NCBI GenBank assembly: GCA_016025055.1 | Contig: CP065590.1 | Span: 1 to 64,000, forward strand | Reading direction: 5' to 3' | From: Chryseobacterium indologenes | GTDB taxonomy: Bacteria; Bacteroidota; Bacteroidia; Flavobacteriales; Weeksellaceae | DNA length: 64,000 nucleotides | Shown: piece after piece, positions 9,001 through 19,128 of the stretch | Numbering within the stretch: the first letter of the stretch is position 1 | Layout of the letters: the number at the start of each line of letters is the position of its first letter | Notes under the pieces: model-generated | What the model was told of the DNA's origin: nothing | The model's input: the letters and a program-made list of their open reading frames with translations, nothing else | Database searches by the model: none | Made by a program: the position numbers and the translations under genes

Positions 9001-10373
9001 AGAGGTACAAAACCTTTAGCGACCGTAGTTATCGGTGGTTTGGTAACCGCAACGTTCCTTACCCTATTTGTACTGCCGCTATTGTACATCATTTTCAATT
9101 CAAAAATTAATTTAAAAAGAAAATTCAAAGTGAAACCCATTGCAACTATCATTGTATTGCTACTATCCTTGGTAGGTTTTACAGCAAATGCACAAACGAA
9201 AGATTTATCGGGTGTTGATGAGGCAATTAGCATTGCCCTTCAAAATAATCAAAGTATTAAAGCATCAGATTTGGAAATTGAAGCGAGTAAAGTTTTGAAA
9301 AAAACAGCCGGAGAATTACCAAAACTCGATTTTAACGCCCAATTGGGACAATACAACAGCACCAAATTCGACCAGTCTTTTCAGGTCGCACAAACAATTC
9401 CGTTTCCTTCATTATTTGGAGCAAAAAAGCAATTGATTAATGCAGAAATAAAAGGTAAAGAAATACAGAAAAGCCTAAGTGTTTTAGAATTAAAAAATCA
9501 GGTACGAACGTATTATTATCAAATTCTGTACCTGCAACACAATCAAAAACAATTGCAACAATTGGACAGCTTATATGGTGATTTTATTGGCATTGCAAAG
9601 CTTCGATACAAAACTGGTGATACTAAAAAGTGGATATAAGTACAGCAGAAGCTAAGAAAGGGGAAATCAATTTATTGTTAAAACAGAATGAAGTGTTATT
9701 AAATAATGCAGTTGCCAATCTGAAAACTTTGATGAATACAAGAGAGGATTTTCTCATTGCAGAAAATGGAATTTTTCAACCTTTACAAATCAGCAATTTA
9801 TTGGATAATGATGCAGTAGTAAGTCATCCCACTATTCAATCCTTATATCAGGATGCTGTTATTGCAGAACAGACCAAAAAGGTAGAGCGTTCGCAAGGTT
9901 TACCTGATTTTACAATTGGTTTTACAAATCAATCTCTAATAGGTTTTCATACTGTAAATGGCGAAGAAAAATATTTTAATTCTGGTAACCGTTTTAATTC
10001 TATAAATATTGGCATTGCAATTCCAATCACTTATGGTGCTACCAAAGCAAGGATAAAATCTTTGGACTTCAGAAAATTGGCTTCCGAAGCCAATGCTCAG
10101 CAGCAGCAAAAAGCATTAACAACACAATTGCAGAACACTTTGCAACAATATCATCAGGATATGCAACAGTTCGATTATTTTCAGCAGGAAGCATTGCCTA
10201 ATGCCAAAGAAATAGTATCTGCAGCACATTTAGGTTATACTACTGGAGAAATCAGTTATGTGGAATATCTGTTTGCATTGCAAACCGCAACCGATATTCA
10301 ATTAAATTATCTGAAAAGCATCCAGCAGGTAAACCAGTCTGTAATAAATATTTATTCTCTCATTAATCAATAA
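6010..10373 (+). CDS. czcA: CzcA/CusA heavy-metal RND efflux pump fused to a TolC-like outer-membrane domain, four frameshifts
   Basis: This is the proton-driven inner-membrane pump of a tripartite system exporting divalent cations across both membranes. GTG 6010 is chosen because an in-frame TGA lies at 6004. The N-terminal helix (KFSIKNKLVIGIMTLLLIIWG) and PIDAVPDITNNQVQI are typical of the HME branch. The TM4 segment DFGLIVDGAVIVVEA carries the Asp/Asp/Glu proton-relay residues of CzcA. After the last RND helix (LFVLPLLYIIF, about 9070-9100) a second signal-like helix leads into an outer-membrane efflux domain of about 400 residues. Single missing bases occur in the runs 7085-7090, 8536-8542, 9009-9012 and 9625-9629. 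Repaired, the protein is 1455 residues, the normal size of Bacteroidota CzcA-TolC fusions. The adaptor gene follows after 6 bp. Confidence 0.88.
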
Positions 10374-10379
10374 GCAAAA

Positions 10380-11644
10380 ATGAAATTCAATATAAATAAA
10401 ATCGCGTTTGTAACAGTGATAACTGTTTTAATATTTGCCTTTTCCGCTTGCAATAATAATAAAGATGGAAATGGGCAAAACCAAGCGAAAGAAATTAATA
10501 AAGAAGCCCACGAAGAAGCACCAACCATTACCACACTTACCGAAGAACAAATAAAAGCGGTAGGCATACAATTAGGCGTAGTAGAGCAAAAAGAATTAAC
10601 GGCAACCATCCGAGCAAATGGTTTGCTGAAAGTTCATAATAACAACAAAGCCAACGCAACTTCTTTGTATGGTGGTGTAATAAAAACACTGAACGTACAA
10701 ATTGGAGATTATGTAAGAAAAGGACAAATGATAGCCACTATTGCCAATCCGCAGTTTATACAATTGCAGGAAGAATATTTGAGTACTGCCAGCAGAATTA
10801 CTTTTGCAGAACAAGAATTATCAAGGCAAAAAGAACTTTTCGAAGGCAATGCAGGAGCGAAAAAAATCTACAAAGTGCCACAGCCGAACTCAATAGTTTA
10901 CGTACCAGAAGAGCTTCCTTACAACAACAGATACAATTAATGGGCATCAATCCAGGTTCTGTTTCAAATGGTAATCTAAAATCGGCATTGGTTGTAACCA
11001 GTCCTTTGAATGGTACGGTTAGCAACGTTTTTGCCAAGATAGGAAGTTATGCAGATGTATCTTCGCCTGTGATAGAAATTGTAGATAACAGTTCATTACA
11101 TTTGGATTTACAGGTTTTTGAAAAGGATTTACCACAGGTAAAAGTGGGGCAAACCATTCACTTTACTATAACAAACAACCCATCAACCGAATATGATGCT
11201 ACTGTTATTAGTATTGGTTCATCATTTGAAAATGATAGTAAAACCATAGCCGTACACTGCCGTGTAAATGGCAATAAAAAGGGTTTAATTGACGGAATGA
11301 ACATCACTGGTATTGTCAGTCTTAGCAATGTAACAACTCCAGCTGTACCCAATGATGCTATTGTAAATGCCGACGGAAAATATTATATTTTTGTGCAAAC
11401 CGATAAAAAAGCAGAAGAACATCACGAAGAAGGCGAAGAAGAAGGAAGTCAAAAAGAGGGCGAAGAAAAAAAACATAAAAACAGTAAGAATTTTGAAAAA
11501 GTAGAAGTACTGAAAGGCGTGTCTGATATGGGTTATACCGCAGTAACTTTTGTAAACGAAATTCCTGCAAATGCAAAAATTGTAACAAAAGGAGCATTCT
11601 TTGTAAATGCAAAATTGAGCAATACTGGTGGTCACGAAGACTAA
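10380..11644 (+). CDS. Periplasmic adaptor lipoprotein of the RND system (CzcB/CusB), frameshifted
   Basis: This membrane-fusion protein connects CzcA to the outer-membrane channel. It has a lipoprotein signal with lipobox FSAC at about residue 22, then the biotinyl/HlyD-like segment (NGLLKVHNNNKANATSLYGGVIKTL...GDYVRKGQ), a coiled-coil hairpin, and a beta-barrel domain ending near residue 420. An A is missing from the run 10860-10866. Repair restores the hairpin (SATAELNSLRTRRASLQQQ) and gives 421 residues. A late loop is rich in His and Glu (EEHHEEGEEEG), plausible for metal scavenging. It sits in an operon with czcA and the downstream methyltransferase. Confidence 0.87.
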
Positions 11645-11655
11645 AAAAAGAAACA

Positions 11656-12255
11656 ATGATTTGGCTAAAATTTTATTTGCCTTTGTATTTGGTGTTGTAT
11701 ATGATGGTAGCTTTTGCGCTACCGTCATATCGCACCTATAAGCAAACAGGCATCAATCCTATAACATTCGGCAAAACGGATAACGCACACGATTACATTG
11801 GTTTTGTAATGAAAGTATTGATAGCCTTGCTTTTTATAGCGGTATTCATTTATTCATTCAACGATAAAGCATATCAGTATTTAGTACCCATTTCTTATTT
11901 AATGAAAGATGTGTTTATGATAGTTGGATCAATATTGATACATCTTTCACTACTCTGGATTTCGGTAGCTCAATATCAAATGAGCAACAGTTGGCGTATT
12001 GGTATAAATGAAAACAATAAAACCGAATTAATAACAAAAGGCTTATTTTCTTATAGCCGAAACCCGATATTCTTAGGAATGATAATCAGTGTTGCAGGAA
12101 TATTTTTCATACTGCCCAATGCGCTTACATTTTTCCTGATACTATCCACTTATATTGTTATCCAAATTCAGATAAGATTAGAAGAAGAATTTTTAGAAAA
12201 ACAACACGGACAAGAATATTTATCCTATAAACAAACTACTAAAAGATTACTATAA
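11656..12255 (+). CDS. Isoprenylcysteine carboxylmethyltransferase-family membrane protein
   Basis: This 199-residue integral membrane protein has four to five hydrophobic helices and the C-terminal ICMT/PEMT pattern GLFSYSRNPIFLGM...RLEEEFLEKQHGQEYLSYKQ, which forms the SAM-binding pocket in this superfamily. Such genes are common beside Bacteroidota CzcCBA and CadA genes, although the methylated substrate is unknown. It starts 11 bp after the adaptor and its stop overlaps the start of the ATPase gene (TAATG), so it is coupled to both. The fold assignment is firm. A role in lipid or thiol methylation is speculative. Confidence 0.75.
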   Translation: MIWLKFYLPLYLVLYMMVAFALPSYRTYKQTGINPITFGKTDNAHDYIGFVMKVLIALLFIAVFIYSFNDKAYQYLVPISYLMKDVFMIVGSILIHLSLLWISVAQYQMSNSWRIGINENNKTELITKGLFSYSRNPIFLGMIISVAGIFFILPNALTFFLILSTYIVIQIQIRLEEEFLEKQHGQEYLSYKQTTKRLL

Positions 12256-14285
12256 TGGAACACAAACATAAATATGATGCACAAGGCAAACAGCTTTGTT
12301 GCACACCTCAAGAAGAAAAAATAAATACCGATGCTAAAATGCTATTGGAAAAACATCACGACGATGATGGACACAACCACGAACACACCGATGATGACGG
12401 TCATAACCACGGAAGTACCGATAAATCTACCTTTCAAATGTTTTTACCTGCTATCATCAGTTTCGTATTATTGATGATAGCCATTGCTTTCGATAATTGG
12501 GTGCCGCAATCTTGGTTTACAGGTTGGGTAAGAATTGTTTGGTATGTAGTAGCGTATGCACCAGTTGGATTACCCGTAATTAAAGAAGCATTTGAAAGCA
12601 TCAGAAAAGGCGATGTATTTTCAGAGTTTTTATTAATGAGTATTGCAACCATCGGAGCTTTTGTCATTGGCGAATACCCTGAGGGTGTTGCTGTAATGTT
12701 GTTTTATGCCGTTGGCGAAGTATTCCAGACTTTGGCAGTAACAAGAGCTAAAGCAAATATTAAAACGTTGCTCGATCAACGTCCCGATGAAGTGACTGTA
12801 TTAGAAAACAATCAAGCAAAAACAGTAAAGGCAGAAAGTGTAAACATTGGCAATATTATCCAATTAAAACCTGGAGAAAAGTTAGGATTGGACGGAGAAT
12901 TATTGTCCGAAACTGCATCTTTCAATACAGCAGCTCTTACGGGTGAGAGCAAGCCTGACACGAAATCAAAAGGTGAAACGGTACTGGCAGGGATGATAAA
13001 CTTAAATACCGTTTCACAGGTAAAAGTGACAACTGCATATACTGATAGCAAGCTGAGTAAAATTTTAGAATTGGTGCAAAATGCTACTGCTCAAAAAGCA
13101 CCGACAGAATTATTCATTAGAAAGTTTGCAAAAATATACACACCGATAGTTGTACTGTTAGCTATTCTAATTACAGCATTGCCCTACTTCTTTGTAGAAA
13201 ATTATGTGTTCAGCCAATGGTTGTATCGTGCTTTGGTATTCCTTGTTATCTCTTGCCCTTGTGCATTGGTAATAAGTATTCCTTTAGGCTACTTTGGCGG
13301 AATTGGGGCAGCGAGTAAAAATGGAATATTGGTTAAGGGAAGCAACTTTTTGGATGTTCTTGCCAGCATACAAAATGTAGTAATGGATAAGACAGGTACA
13401 ATGACGGAGGGCGTATTTAAAGTTCAGGAAGTTGTATTTGACAAGGCATTTGATGAGAAAGAAATTTTAGAAATGGTCAATGCTTTGGAAAGCCATAGTA
13501 GCCACCCTGTAGCAACTGCCATTCAAGAATATGTAGGCGATGTAAACCACAATATCCCATTAGAAAATATAGAGGAAATTGCAGGACACGGACTAAAGGC
13601 TAATGTAAATGGGAAAGAATTATTGGTAGGGAATTTTAAGCTGATGGATAAATTTTCTATTACTTATGACATAGACCCGAACAGCATTGTCTACACGGTA
13701 ATCGCAGTGGCTTATGATAGAAAGTTTGTTGGTTACATTACCATTGCGGACAGCATAAAAGAAGACGCACAGGAAACCATAAATCTATTGCATAAGCTCA
13801 ATGTTAAAGCTACTATGCTTAGCGGAGATAAAAGTACGGTTGTAAAGTATGTAGCGGAACAGTTGGGGATAGATAATGCTTTCGGAGATTTATTGCCTGA
13901 AGATAAAGTAAACAGAGTTAAAGAAATTAAAGCCAAAGGCGGAAGCGTTGCTTTTGTTGGCGACGGTGTAAACGATGCGCCTGTTGTGGCTTTGAGCGAT
14001 GCGGGTATTGCAATGGGCGGTTTGGGAAGCGATGCGACCATTGAAACGGCAGATGTGGTAATACAAGACGACAAACCGAGTAAAATACCTATGGCAATCA
14101 ATATAGGCAAGCAGACAAAGAAAATCGTTTGGCAAAATATAGCTTTAGCATTCGGAGTAAAAGCTATTGTACTAGTTTTGGGAGCTGGGGGCTTAGCGAC
14201 TATGTGGGAAGCTGTTTTTGCCGATGTTGGGGTTGCCTTATTAGCTATACTAAACGCAGTAAGGATACAGCGGATGAAATTTTAA
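12255..14285 (+). CDS. Zn/Cd/Pb-type P1B-ATPase (CadA/ZntA-like)
   Basis: This 676-residue ATP-driven exporter of divalent soft metals acts in the inner membrane. The N-terminus is a His/Asp-rich tail (HDDDGHNHEHTDDDGHNHG) with a CC pair, instead of a classic HMA domain. The transport motif is SCPCAL near residue 335, the phosphorylation site is DKTGTMTEG near 377, SHPVA is the P1B HP motif, and GDGVNDAP is the hinge. Absence of the additional copper-type signatures and presence of the CPC motif with a His tail suggest zinc, cadmium or lead. It closes the czcA-czcB-methyltransferase operon. Confidence 0.9.
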   Translation: MEHKHKYDAQGKQLCCTPQEEKINTDAKMLLEKHHDDDGHNHEHTDDDGHNHGSTDKSTFQMFLPAIISFVLLMIAIAFDNWVPQSWFTGWVRIVWYVVAYAPVGLPVIKEAFESIRKGDVFSEFLLMSIATIGAFVIGEYPEGVAVMLFYAVGEVFQTLAVTRAKANIKTLLDQRPDEVTVLENNQAKTVKAESVNIGNIIQLKPGEKLGLDGELLSETASFNTAALTGESKPDTKSKGETVLAGMINLNTVSQVKVTTAYTDSKLSKILELVQNATAQKAPTELFIRKFAKIYTPIVVLLAILITALPYFFVENYVFSQWLYRALVFLVISCPCALVISIPLGYFGGIGAASKNGILVKGSNFLDVLASIQNVVMDKTGTMTEGVFKVQEVVFDKAFDEKEILEMVNALESHSSHPVATAIQEYVGDVNHNIPLENIEEIAGHGLKANVNGKELLVGNFKLMDKFSITYDIDPNSIVYTVIAVAYDRKFVGYITIADSIKEDAQETINLLHKLNVKATMLSGDKSTVVKYVAEQLGIDNAFGDLLPEDKVNRVKEIKAKGGSVAFVGDGVNDAPVVALSDAGIAMGGLGSDATIETADVVIQDDKPSKIPMAINIGKQTKKIVWQNIALAFGVKAIVLVLGAGGLATMWEAVFADVGVALLAILNAVRIQRMKF

Positions 14286-14621
14286 GATTAGAACATCCTA
14301 ATGATGAATAAAACAGACAATTCGTAAGAAAGGCAAAAGTTATCAAATGTCAATTTGTCGAAGGAGAAGAAGAAGAAGAAAAGACCTTCGCTCTTTATGA
14401 TACTTTTTGGGATATTTTTTAGCTCTGTGTCTTATTGCTTTGATATACATAAAATTAGACACTATTATATCTATCCCTATCACTAAAAATGGACTTATTA
14501 GTTCTGTATCGAGCAAAAACCAAAGTTCCAAAAGAGAAACCCGAAAATGCAAATTTCTTTCAAATATGACAGTATTTGGGCTTCTCTATTATTGTTTAAA
14601 AAAATAGATTTAGGATAACGG
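14286..14621. other. 336-bp intergenic region between the first metal block and rteC1
   Basis: No convincing gene is visible. An ORF from ATG 14398 gives only 28 residues (MILFGIFFSSVSYCF...), and a longer frame from TTG 14407 has no recognisable features. The A+T content is high. It marks the junction between the Zn/Cd/Hg block and the rteC1-copper block and may hold the rteC1 promoter. Confidence 0.5.
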
Positions 14622-15446
14622 ATGGATAAATTTTATAACGAAACGCTGGCTAAGCTGGAAAACGAAATCAAAGAATTTGAGATTGAAGCAGACTGTTCGA
14701 TAGAACGCATTGAAGCAGTTATACAACTTATTATCAAATGTTTATTCGACGTAAAAAAATATATTTTAAAAAGAGGATTTAAGAATGTTGATGAAGAAAT
14801 TCGCTTTTTTAAATATCAAAAGCCAATTATCGTTTCAAAGCTCATCTATTATAATGCCATCTATAAAATCGAAACGAGAAGACCGTATGGAAATAAGCGT
14901 ACCAAGAAATATTTTGTCAAAGAACTGAAAAAGCTAAAAAGGTTCTTTGAAAATAACCTTGATTTTTATAAGTATTACCGTAGCAATAATTCTTTCTTTG
15001 ACGAACAATTTTTTGTACGTGGCAAGCACGATATAAGACTATGGTTAGACACTTTTTATTTTGAGGCAGACCATCGCTTTTCTACTTCGCACGATTATAA
15101 GGTTGCCAAGATAATTGCTAATGACCTGATACAGGTATATTTGGAAGACAGGTTAAATAACATCAACGTTAAAAAGGTTTCAGATAATTCGTTGATATGG
15201 ACAGCAAGCAAAACTGCACTCACGGAACTCATTTATGCACTGTACTCCCACGGTGCATTTAACAATGGGAATACAGAAATAAAATTGATAGCCAAAACGT
15301 TTGAAGATGCCTTCAATATTGAGTTAGGCGACTTTTACCATACGTTTATGGAACTTAAAGCCCGCAAAATAAACCGAACGAAATTCCTCGACAGGCTGTG
15401 TGAAGCACTGATAAAGAAAATGGACGAACAAGATGAAAAACAGTAA
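14622..15446 (+). CDS. rteC: RteC-family ICE regulator, copy 1
   Basis: This 274-residue protein of the RteC family is related to the CTnDOT activator that switches on the excision operon. The N-terminal half is helical (KFYNETLAKLENEIKEFEIEADCS); the C-terminal half has ELIYALYSHGAFNNG and the LGDFYHTFMELKARK segment, resembling the winged-helix DNA-binding part. It is very similar to the copy at 27667: near-identical over the last 150 residues and more divergent in the first 60. Its placement at the left edge of the copper block, on the same strand as copy 2, suggests a duplication that brackets that block. Whether it acts on the ICE promoter or on local genes is unknown. Confidence 0.88.
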   Translation: MDKFYNETLAKLENEIKEFEIEADCSIERIEAVIQLIIKCLFDVKKYILKRGFKNVDEEIRFFKYQKPIIVSKLIYYNAIYKIETRRPYGNKRTKKYFVKELKKLKRFFENNLDFYKYYRSNNSFFDEQFFVRGKHDIRLWLDTFYFEADHRFSTSHDYKVAKIIANDLIQVYLEDRLNNINVKKVSDNSLIWTASKTALTELIYALYSHGAFNNGNTEIKLIAKTFEDAFNIELGDFYHTFMELKARKINRTKFLDRLCEALIKKMDEQDEKQ

Positions 15447-15561
15447 GTATATATGTACACAGGCTTTATTCCTCTTGGCAAGAAGTCAGAGTAATTAAAC
15501 TTAAATTGTAAATTTGTTTATTGCTTATGTATTAAATACTAAACGTAGTCAGTAAATAAAT

Positions 15562-16124
15562 ATGAATACAATCTTTATTAAAAATATGGTTTGCGACCGT
15601 TGCATTATGGTGGTACAAAACGAATTGGAAAAACTGGGATTAGATGCTAAAAATATAAAACTGGGCGAAGTTATTCTTTCCAAAGAAATAACATCTCTGG
15701 AAAAAGAGAATTTGTCCAAAACTTTAGAGCCATTAGGATTTGAAGTAATTGACGATAAAAAGGCAGGATAATAGAAAAGATAAAGAACATTATCATTGAC
15801 CTGGTACACCATCAGGATAGTGATGTAAAAACCAACCTTTCCGATGTATTGAGTGACAAATTGCATCACGATTACAATTACCTGTCCAATCTGTTTTCAG
15901 AGGTAGAGGGTACAACCATTGAAAAATACTTTATCGCCCAAAAGGTAGAGAAAGTCAAAGAATTGTTGGTGTATGATGAGTTGTTATTAAGTGAGATTGC
16001 GAACCGCCTAAATTATTCGAGCGTGGCATATTTGAGTAACCAGTTTAAAAAAGTTACCGGGCTAACACCAAGCCATTTCAAACAGATTAAAGAGGATAAA
16101 AGAAAACCGTTGGATAAAGTGTAA
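15562..16124 (+). CDS. HMA-AraC fusion, candidate copper-responsive activator, frameshifted
   Basis: This is a single-component transcription factor. Residues 1-67 form an HMA-like domain with the metal motif MVCDRCI, and residues about 85-187 form an AraC-type double HTH (LLLSEIANRLNYSSVAYLSNQFKKVTGLTPSHFK). The two parts appear as separate ORFs because one A is missing from the run 15757-15761. Adding it gives GRIIEKIKNIIIDLVHHQ across the joint and a 187-residue protein. The second ORF's ATG (15849) is inside the linker and is not a separate gene start. It lies directly upstream of copA, and a shared 37-bp element beginning right after its stop is its probable target. Copper as ligand is inferred from neighbours. 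Confidence 0.82.
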
Positions 16125-16160
16125 GTAAATCTTACAAATCAAATCCAAAATTTCACACCA
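16124..16160 (+). promoter_or_regulatory. Copper-box element upstream of copA (copy 1)
   Basis: This 37-bp stretch matches 30 of 37 positions of the stretch at 18627-18663, including AGTAAATCT, ACAAATCAAA and the CACA ending. In both places the element ends 25 bp before the TTTG of the -7 box (here TTTG at 16185-16188). Such fixed spacing fits an activator binding site that takes the place of the -33 region. The HMA-AraC protein encoded immediately upstream is the best candidate. Confidence 0.6.
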
Positions 16161-16212
16161 GTACCCATAAATATAATAGCCAATTTTGTATTGTAAATTA
16201 AAGCAGGCAAAT

Positions 16213-18623
16213 ATGGCGACAAACAGAGAAAATATATACATTCCATTGGAGGATGTAGAAAGCGAACACTGTGCATTAATCGTTGAAAAGGGATTGGCAC
16301 AGGTAAAAGGCGTAGAAACCCATAAAGTAGAGCTGAACAACCGAAGGGCAGTGATTACAGTAGATAGCAATGAAACCGTAGGCGAGGCTGTTAAGGCAAT
16401 TAAAGATTTAGGTTACGGAGTTCCTACGGTTAAAAGTGCTTTTCCGGTATTGGGCATGACCTGTGCATCCTGTGCGGGCAGTGCCGAAAGCATTGTGAAA
16501 TACCAACCGGGAGTAGTTAATGCTTCCGTGAACTTTGCAACGGGCAATCTTACCGTGGAATATCTGCCCAATATGACCGATGCCTCCACCCTGCAAAAAG
16601 CGGTTCAGGGAGTAGGTTACGACCTATTGATTGAAGACGAAACCAAGCAGCAGGAAACGCTCGAAGGCATCCACGAAAAGAAATTCCGAACCTTGAAAAA
16701 CAAGACCATTTGGGCAATTATCCTTTCCCTGCCCGTGGTAATCATAGGAATGTTCTTTATGGATATGCCCTATGCAGACCCGATAATGTGGCTCTTTTCC
16801 ACGCCCGTTGTAATATGGTTGGGCAGGGATTTTTTTGTAAACGCTTGGAAGCAGGCAAAGCACCGTTCCGCCAATATGGATACGCTGGTGGCATTGAGTA
16901 CAGGTATTGCCTACCTGTTCAGTGTTTTCAATATGCTGTTTGCCGACTTTTGGCATCAACGGGGACTGCATGCTCACGTATATTTTGAAGCGGCTGCCGT
17001 TATTATCGCATTCATCCTCTTGGGAAAACTGCTGGAAGAAAGAGCCAAAGGCAACACCTCTTCAGCCATTAAGAAGCTGATGGGCTTGCAGCCAAAAACG
17101 GTCATCGTGGTACAGGCGGACGGAACGGAAAAGCAGACCGCTATCGAAGACGTAAGCGCAGGCGATGTGATACTCGTAAAGCCCGGTGAAAAGATTGCGG
17201 TAGACGGCATGGTCATATCGGGCAATTCGTATGTGGACGAAAGCATGTTAAGCGGTGAGCCTGTACCTGTATTGAAAAAGAAAAAGAAAAAGTATTTGCA
17301 GGAACGATTAACCAAAAAGGCAGCTTCCGGTTCAGGGCGGTAAAAGTGGGCAAAGAAACCATGCTTGCCCACATCATCAAAATGGTGCAGGATGCACAGG
17401 GAAGCAAAGCACCCGTACAGAAACTGGTCGATAGGATTGCGGGCATCTTTGTTCCCACAGTGATAGGTATTGCCATCCTGACATTTACGCTATGGTTGAT
17501 TTTGGGAGGCGAAAACGGGGTTGTTCAAGGTCTGTTGGCAGCCGTTACGGTATTGGTCATTGCCTGCCCCTGTGCTTTAGGCTTAGCGACACCCACCGCT
17601 ATTATGGTAGGCGTTGGTAAAGGTGCTGAAAATGGCATTTTGATAAAGGATGCCGAAAGTTTGGAACTGGCCAAAAAAGTAAATGCCATCGTTTTGGACA
17701 AAACCGGAACCATCACCGAGGGAAGACCACAGGTAACGGGCATTAAATGGCTGAACAATGAGGACACTGCAAAAGAAATCCTTTTGAGCATCGAAAAGCA
17801 ATCCGAGCATCCATTGGCAGAAGCGGTAGTGAAGCATCTTGGCGATGTAGCGACCACCTCTTTATCCATGTTCGACAGCATTACGGGCAAAGGCGCAAAA
17901 GCAGACCATGATAACGAAACCTATTATGTAGGCAACAAAAAGCTATTGGCAGAAAACAACATTGCCATTGCCGGAGAATTACAAGACCAGGCCGAAGAAT
18001 GGGGCAAACAGTCTAAAACCGTTATCTGGTTTGCAAACAGCAAAAAGGCTCTTGCTGTAATCGCTATCGCCGATAAGATTAAGGAAACATCGGTGCAGGC
18101 TATCCGGGAAATGCAGGAAATGGGCATTGACCTGTATATGCTGACCGGAGATAATGAAGCTACCGCTAAAGCCATTGCGGAGCAGACAGGCATCAAGCAT
18201 TACAAAGCCGAAGTTTTGCCACAGCATAAAGCCGACTTTGTGAAAGAACTGCAAAGTAAAGGAAAGGTAGTGGCAATGGTGGGCGATGGTATCAACGACA
18301 GCACCGCATTGGCAACAGCCGATGTAAGTATCGCAATGGGCAAAGGCAGCGACATCGCAATGGACGTAGCCAAGATGACCATCATTTCGTCCGACCTGAC
18401 CAAGATACCGCAGGCAATACGCTTGTCCAAACAGACCGTAGCCACCATCAAGCAAAACCTGTTCTGGGCGTTTATCTACAACGTAATCGGCATTCCGGTA
18501 GCGGCAGGCATCCTTTACCCTGTTAACGGCTTCCTGCTCAACCCGATGATTGCGGGTGCGGCAATGGCATTGAGCAGCGTGAGCGTGGTCAGTAACAGCC
18601 TGCGGTTGAAGTGGAAGAAATAA
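16213..18623 (+). CDS. copA: Copper-exporting P1B-ATPase CopA, frameshifted
   Basis: This inner-membrane Cu(I) exporter starts at ATG 16213 ([14 protein letters not shown]); the frame is open further upstream but only through non-ATG codons. There are two N-terminal HMA domains. The first has SEHCAL, where the CxxC is lost, and the second has an intact GMTCASC near residue 84. ACPCAL is the transport motif and DKTGTITEG the phosphorylation site. One A is missing within the A/G run 17275-17291; repair restores [14 protein letters not shown] and gives 803 residues. The C-terminal membrane helices carry the YN and MxxSS motifs ([18 protein letters not shown]) typical of Cu(I) pumps. It is controlled by a copper-box promoter. 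Confidence 0.9.
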
Positions 18624-18626
18624 AAC

Positions 18627-18663
18627 AGTAAATCTCACAAATCAAACAAGAAATTACACAACA
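18627..18663 (+). promoter_or_regulatory. Copper-box element upstream of the HMA chaperone (copy 2)
   Basis: This is the second copy of the 37-bp element, beginning just after the copA stop codon and ending 25 bp before TTTG at 18688-18691 (GAAATTTG). See the first copy at 16124 for the match. The element implies that the chaperone and the genes after it have their own promoter under the same control as copA. Confidence 0.6.
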
Positions 18664-18722
18664 ATAACTAACTGAATAGTACGGAAATTTGCATTATCAG
18701 ATAACTCTAAAATTTGTAAACA

Positions 18723-18944
18723 ATGGAAAATAAACAATTTCAATTCAAGACGAACATCAATTGCGGCGGCTGTATCGCATCTGTAAAGCCGCACTTGGAC
18801 AAGGCAGAGGGCATCTGCCATTGGGAAGTGGACACGGCCAACAAGGACAAGGTACTTACCGTGAAGTCCGAGGGCATTACCGAGCAGGAAGTAATATCGA
18901 CCGTGCAAAAGGCAGGCTTCAAAATAGAACCTTTGGATGCCTAA
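18723..18944 (+). CDS. Small HMA-domain copper chaperone (CopZ/Atx1-like)
   Basis: This 73-residue soluble protein consists of one HMA domain with the metal loop TNINCGGC (CxxC at residues 14-17) and the usual beta-alpha-beta-beta-alpha-beta pattern ending GFKIEPLDA. Such chaperones carry Cu(I) to CopA in the cytoplasm. It is preceded by its own copy of the copper box. It has no signal peptide. An ORF in another frame continuing to 19111 is a shadow. Confidence 0.88.
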   Translation: MENKQFQFKTNINCGGCIASVKPHLDKAEGICHWEVDTANKDKVLTVKSEGITEQEVISTVQKAGFKIEPLDA

Positions 18945-19115
18945 GCCAGCAACTTTTTGAAATGCCCTTTTTCCGACCGAATTTCCATGAGGTTGGGTTG
19001 ATGAAAAAGGGCATTTTATCAATTCTGAAAAAGACGATAGGTTATTGCGTATATGGCATTATTTTTCCATATAGCAAAAAAAACGTAAAACGATATAAAA
19101 AACCAATTTAATTTG

Positions 19116-19123
19116 TAACTTTG
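19116..19123 (+). promoter_or_regulatory. -7 promoter box (TAACTTTG)
   Basis: TAACTTTG matches TAnnTTTG and ends 5 bp before the TTG start at 19129. No clear -33 TTG is visible at the right distance, so this is a partial match. Confidence 0.35.
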
Positions 19124-19128
19124 TTGCG

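Noticed and set aside
6010..9640. Programmed frameshifting in czcA
   Set aside because: Four slips in one gene, all at ordinary homopolymers and without typical slippery heptamers plus stimulatory structure, make sequencing error or decay much more likely.
15849..16124. A short stand-alone AraC protein of 91 residues
   Set aside because: The upstream HMA ORF continues into it after repair of a single A deletion; the ATG is inside the linker.
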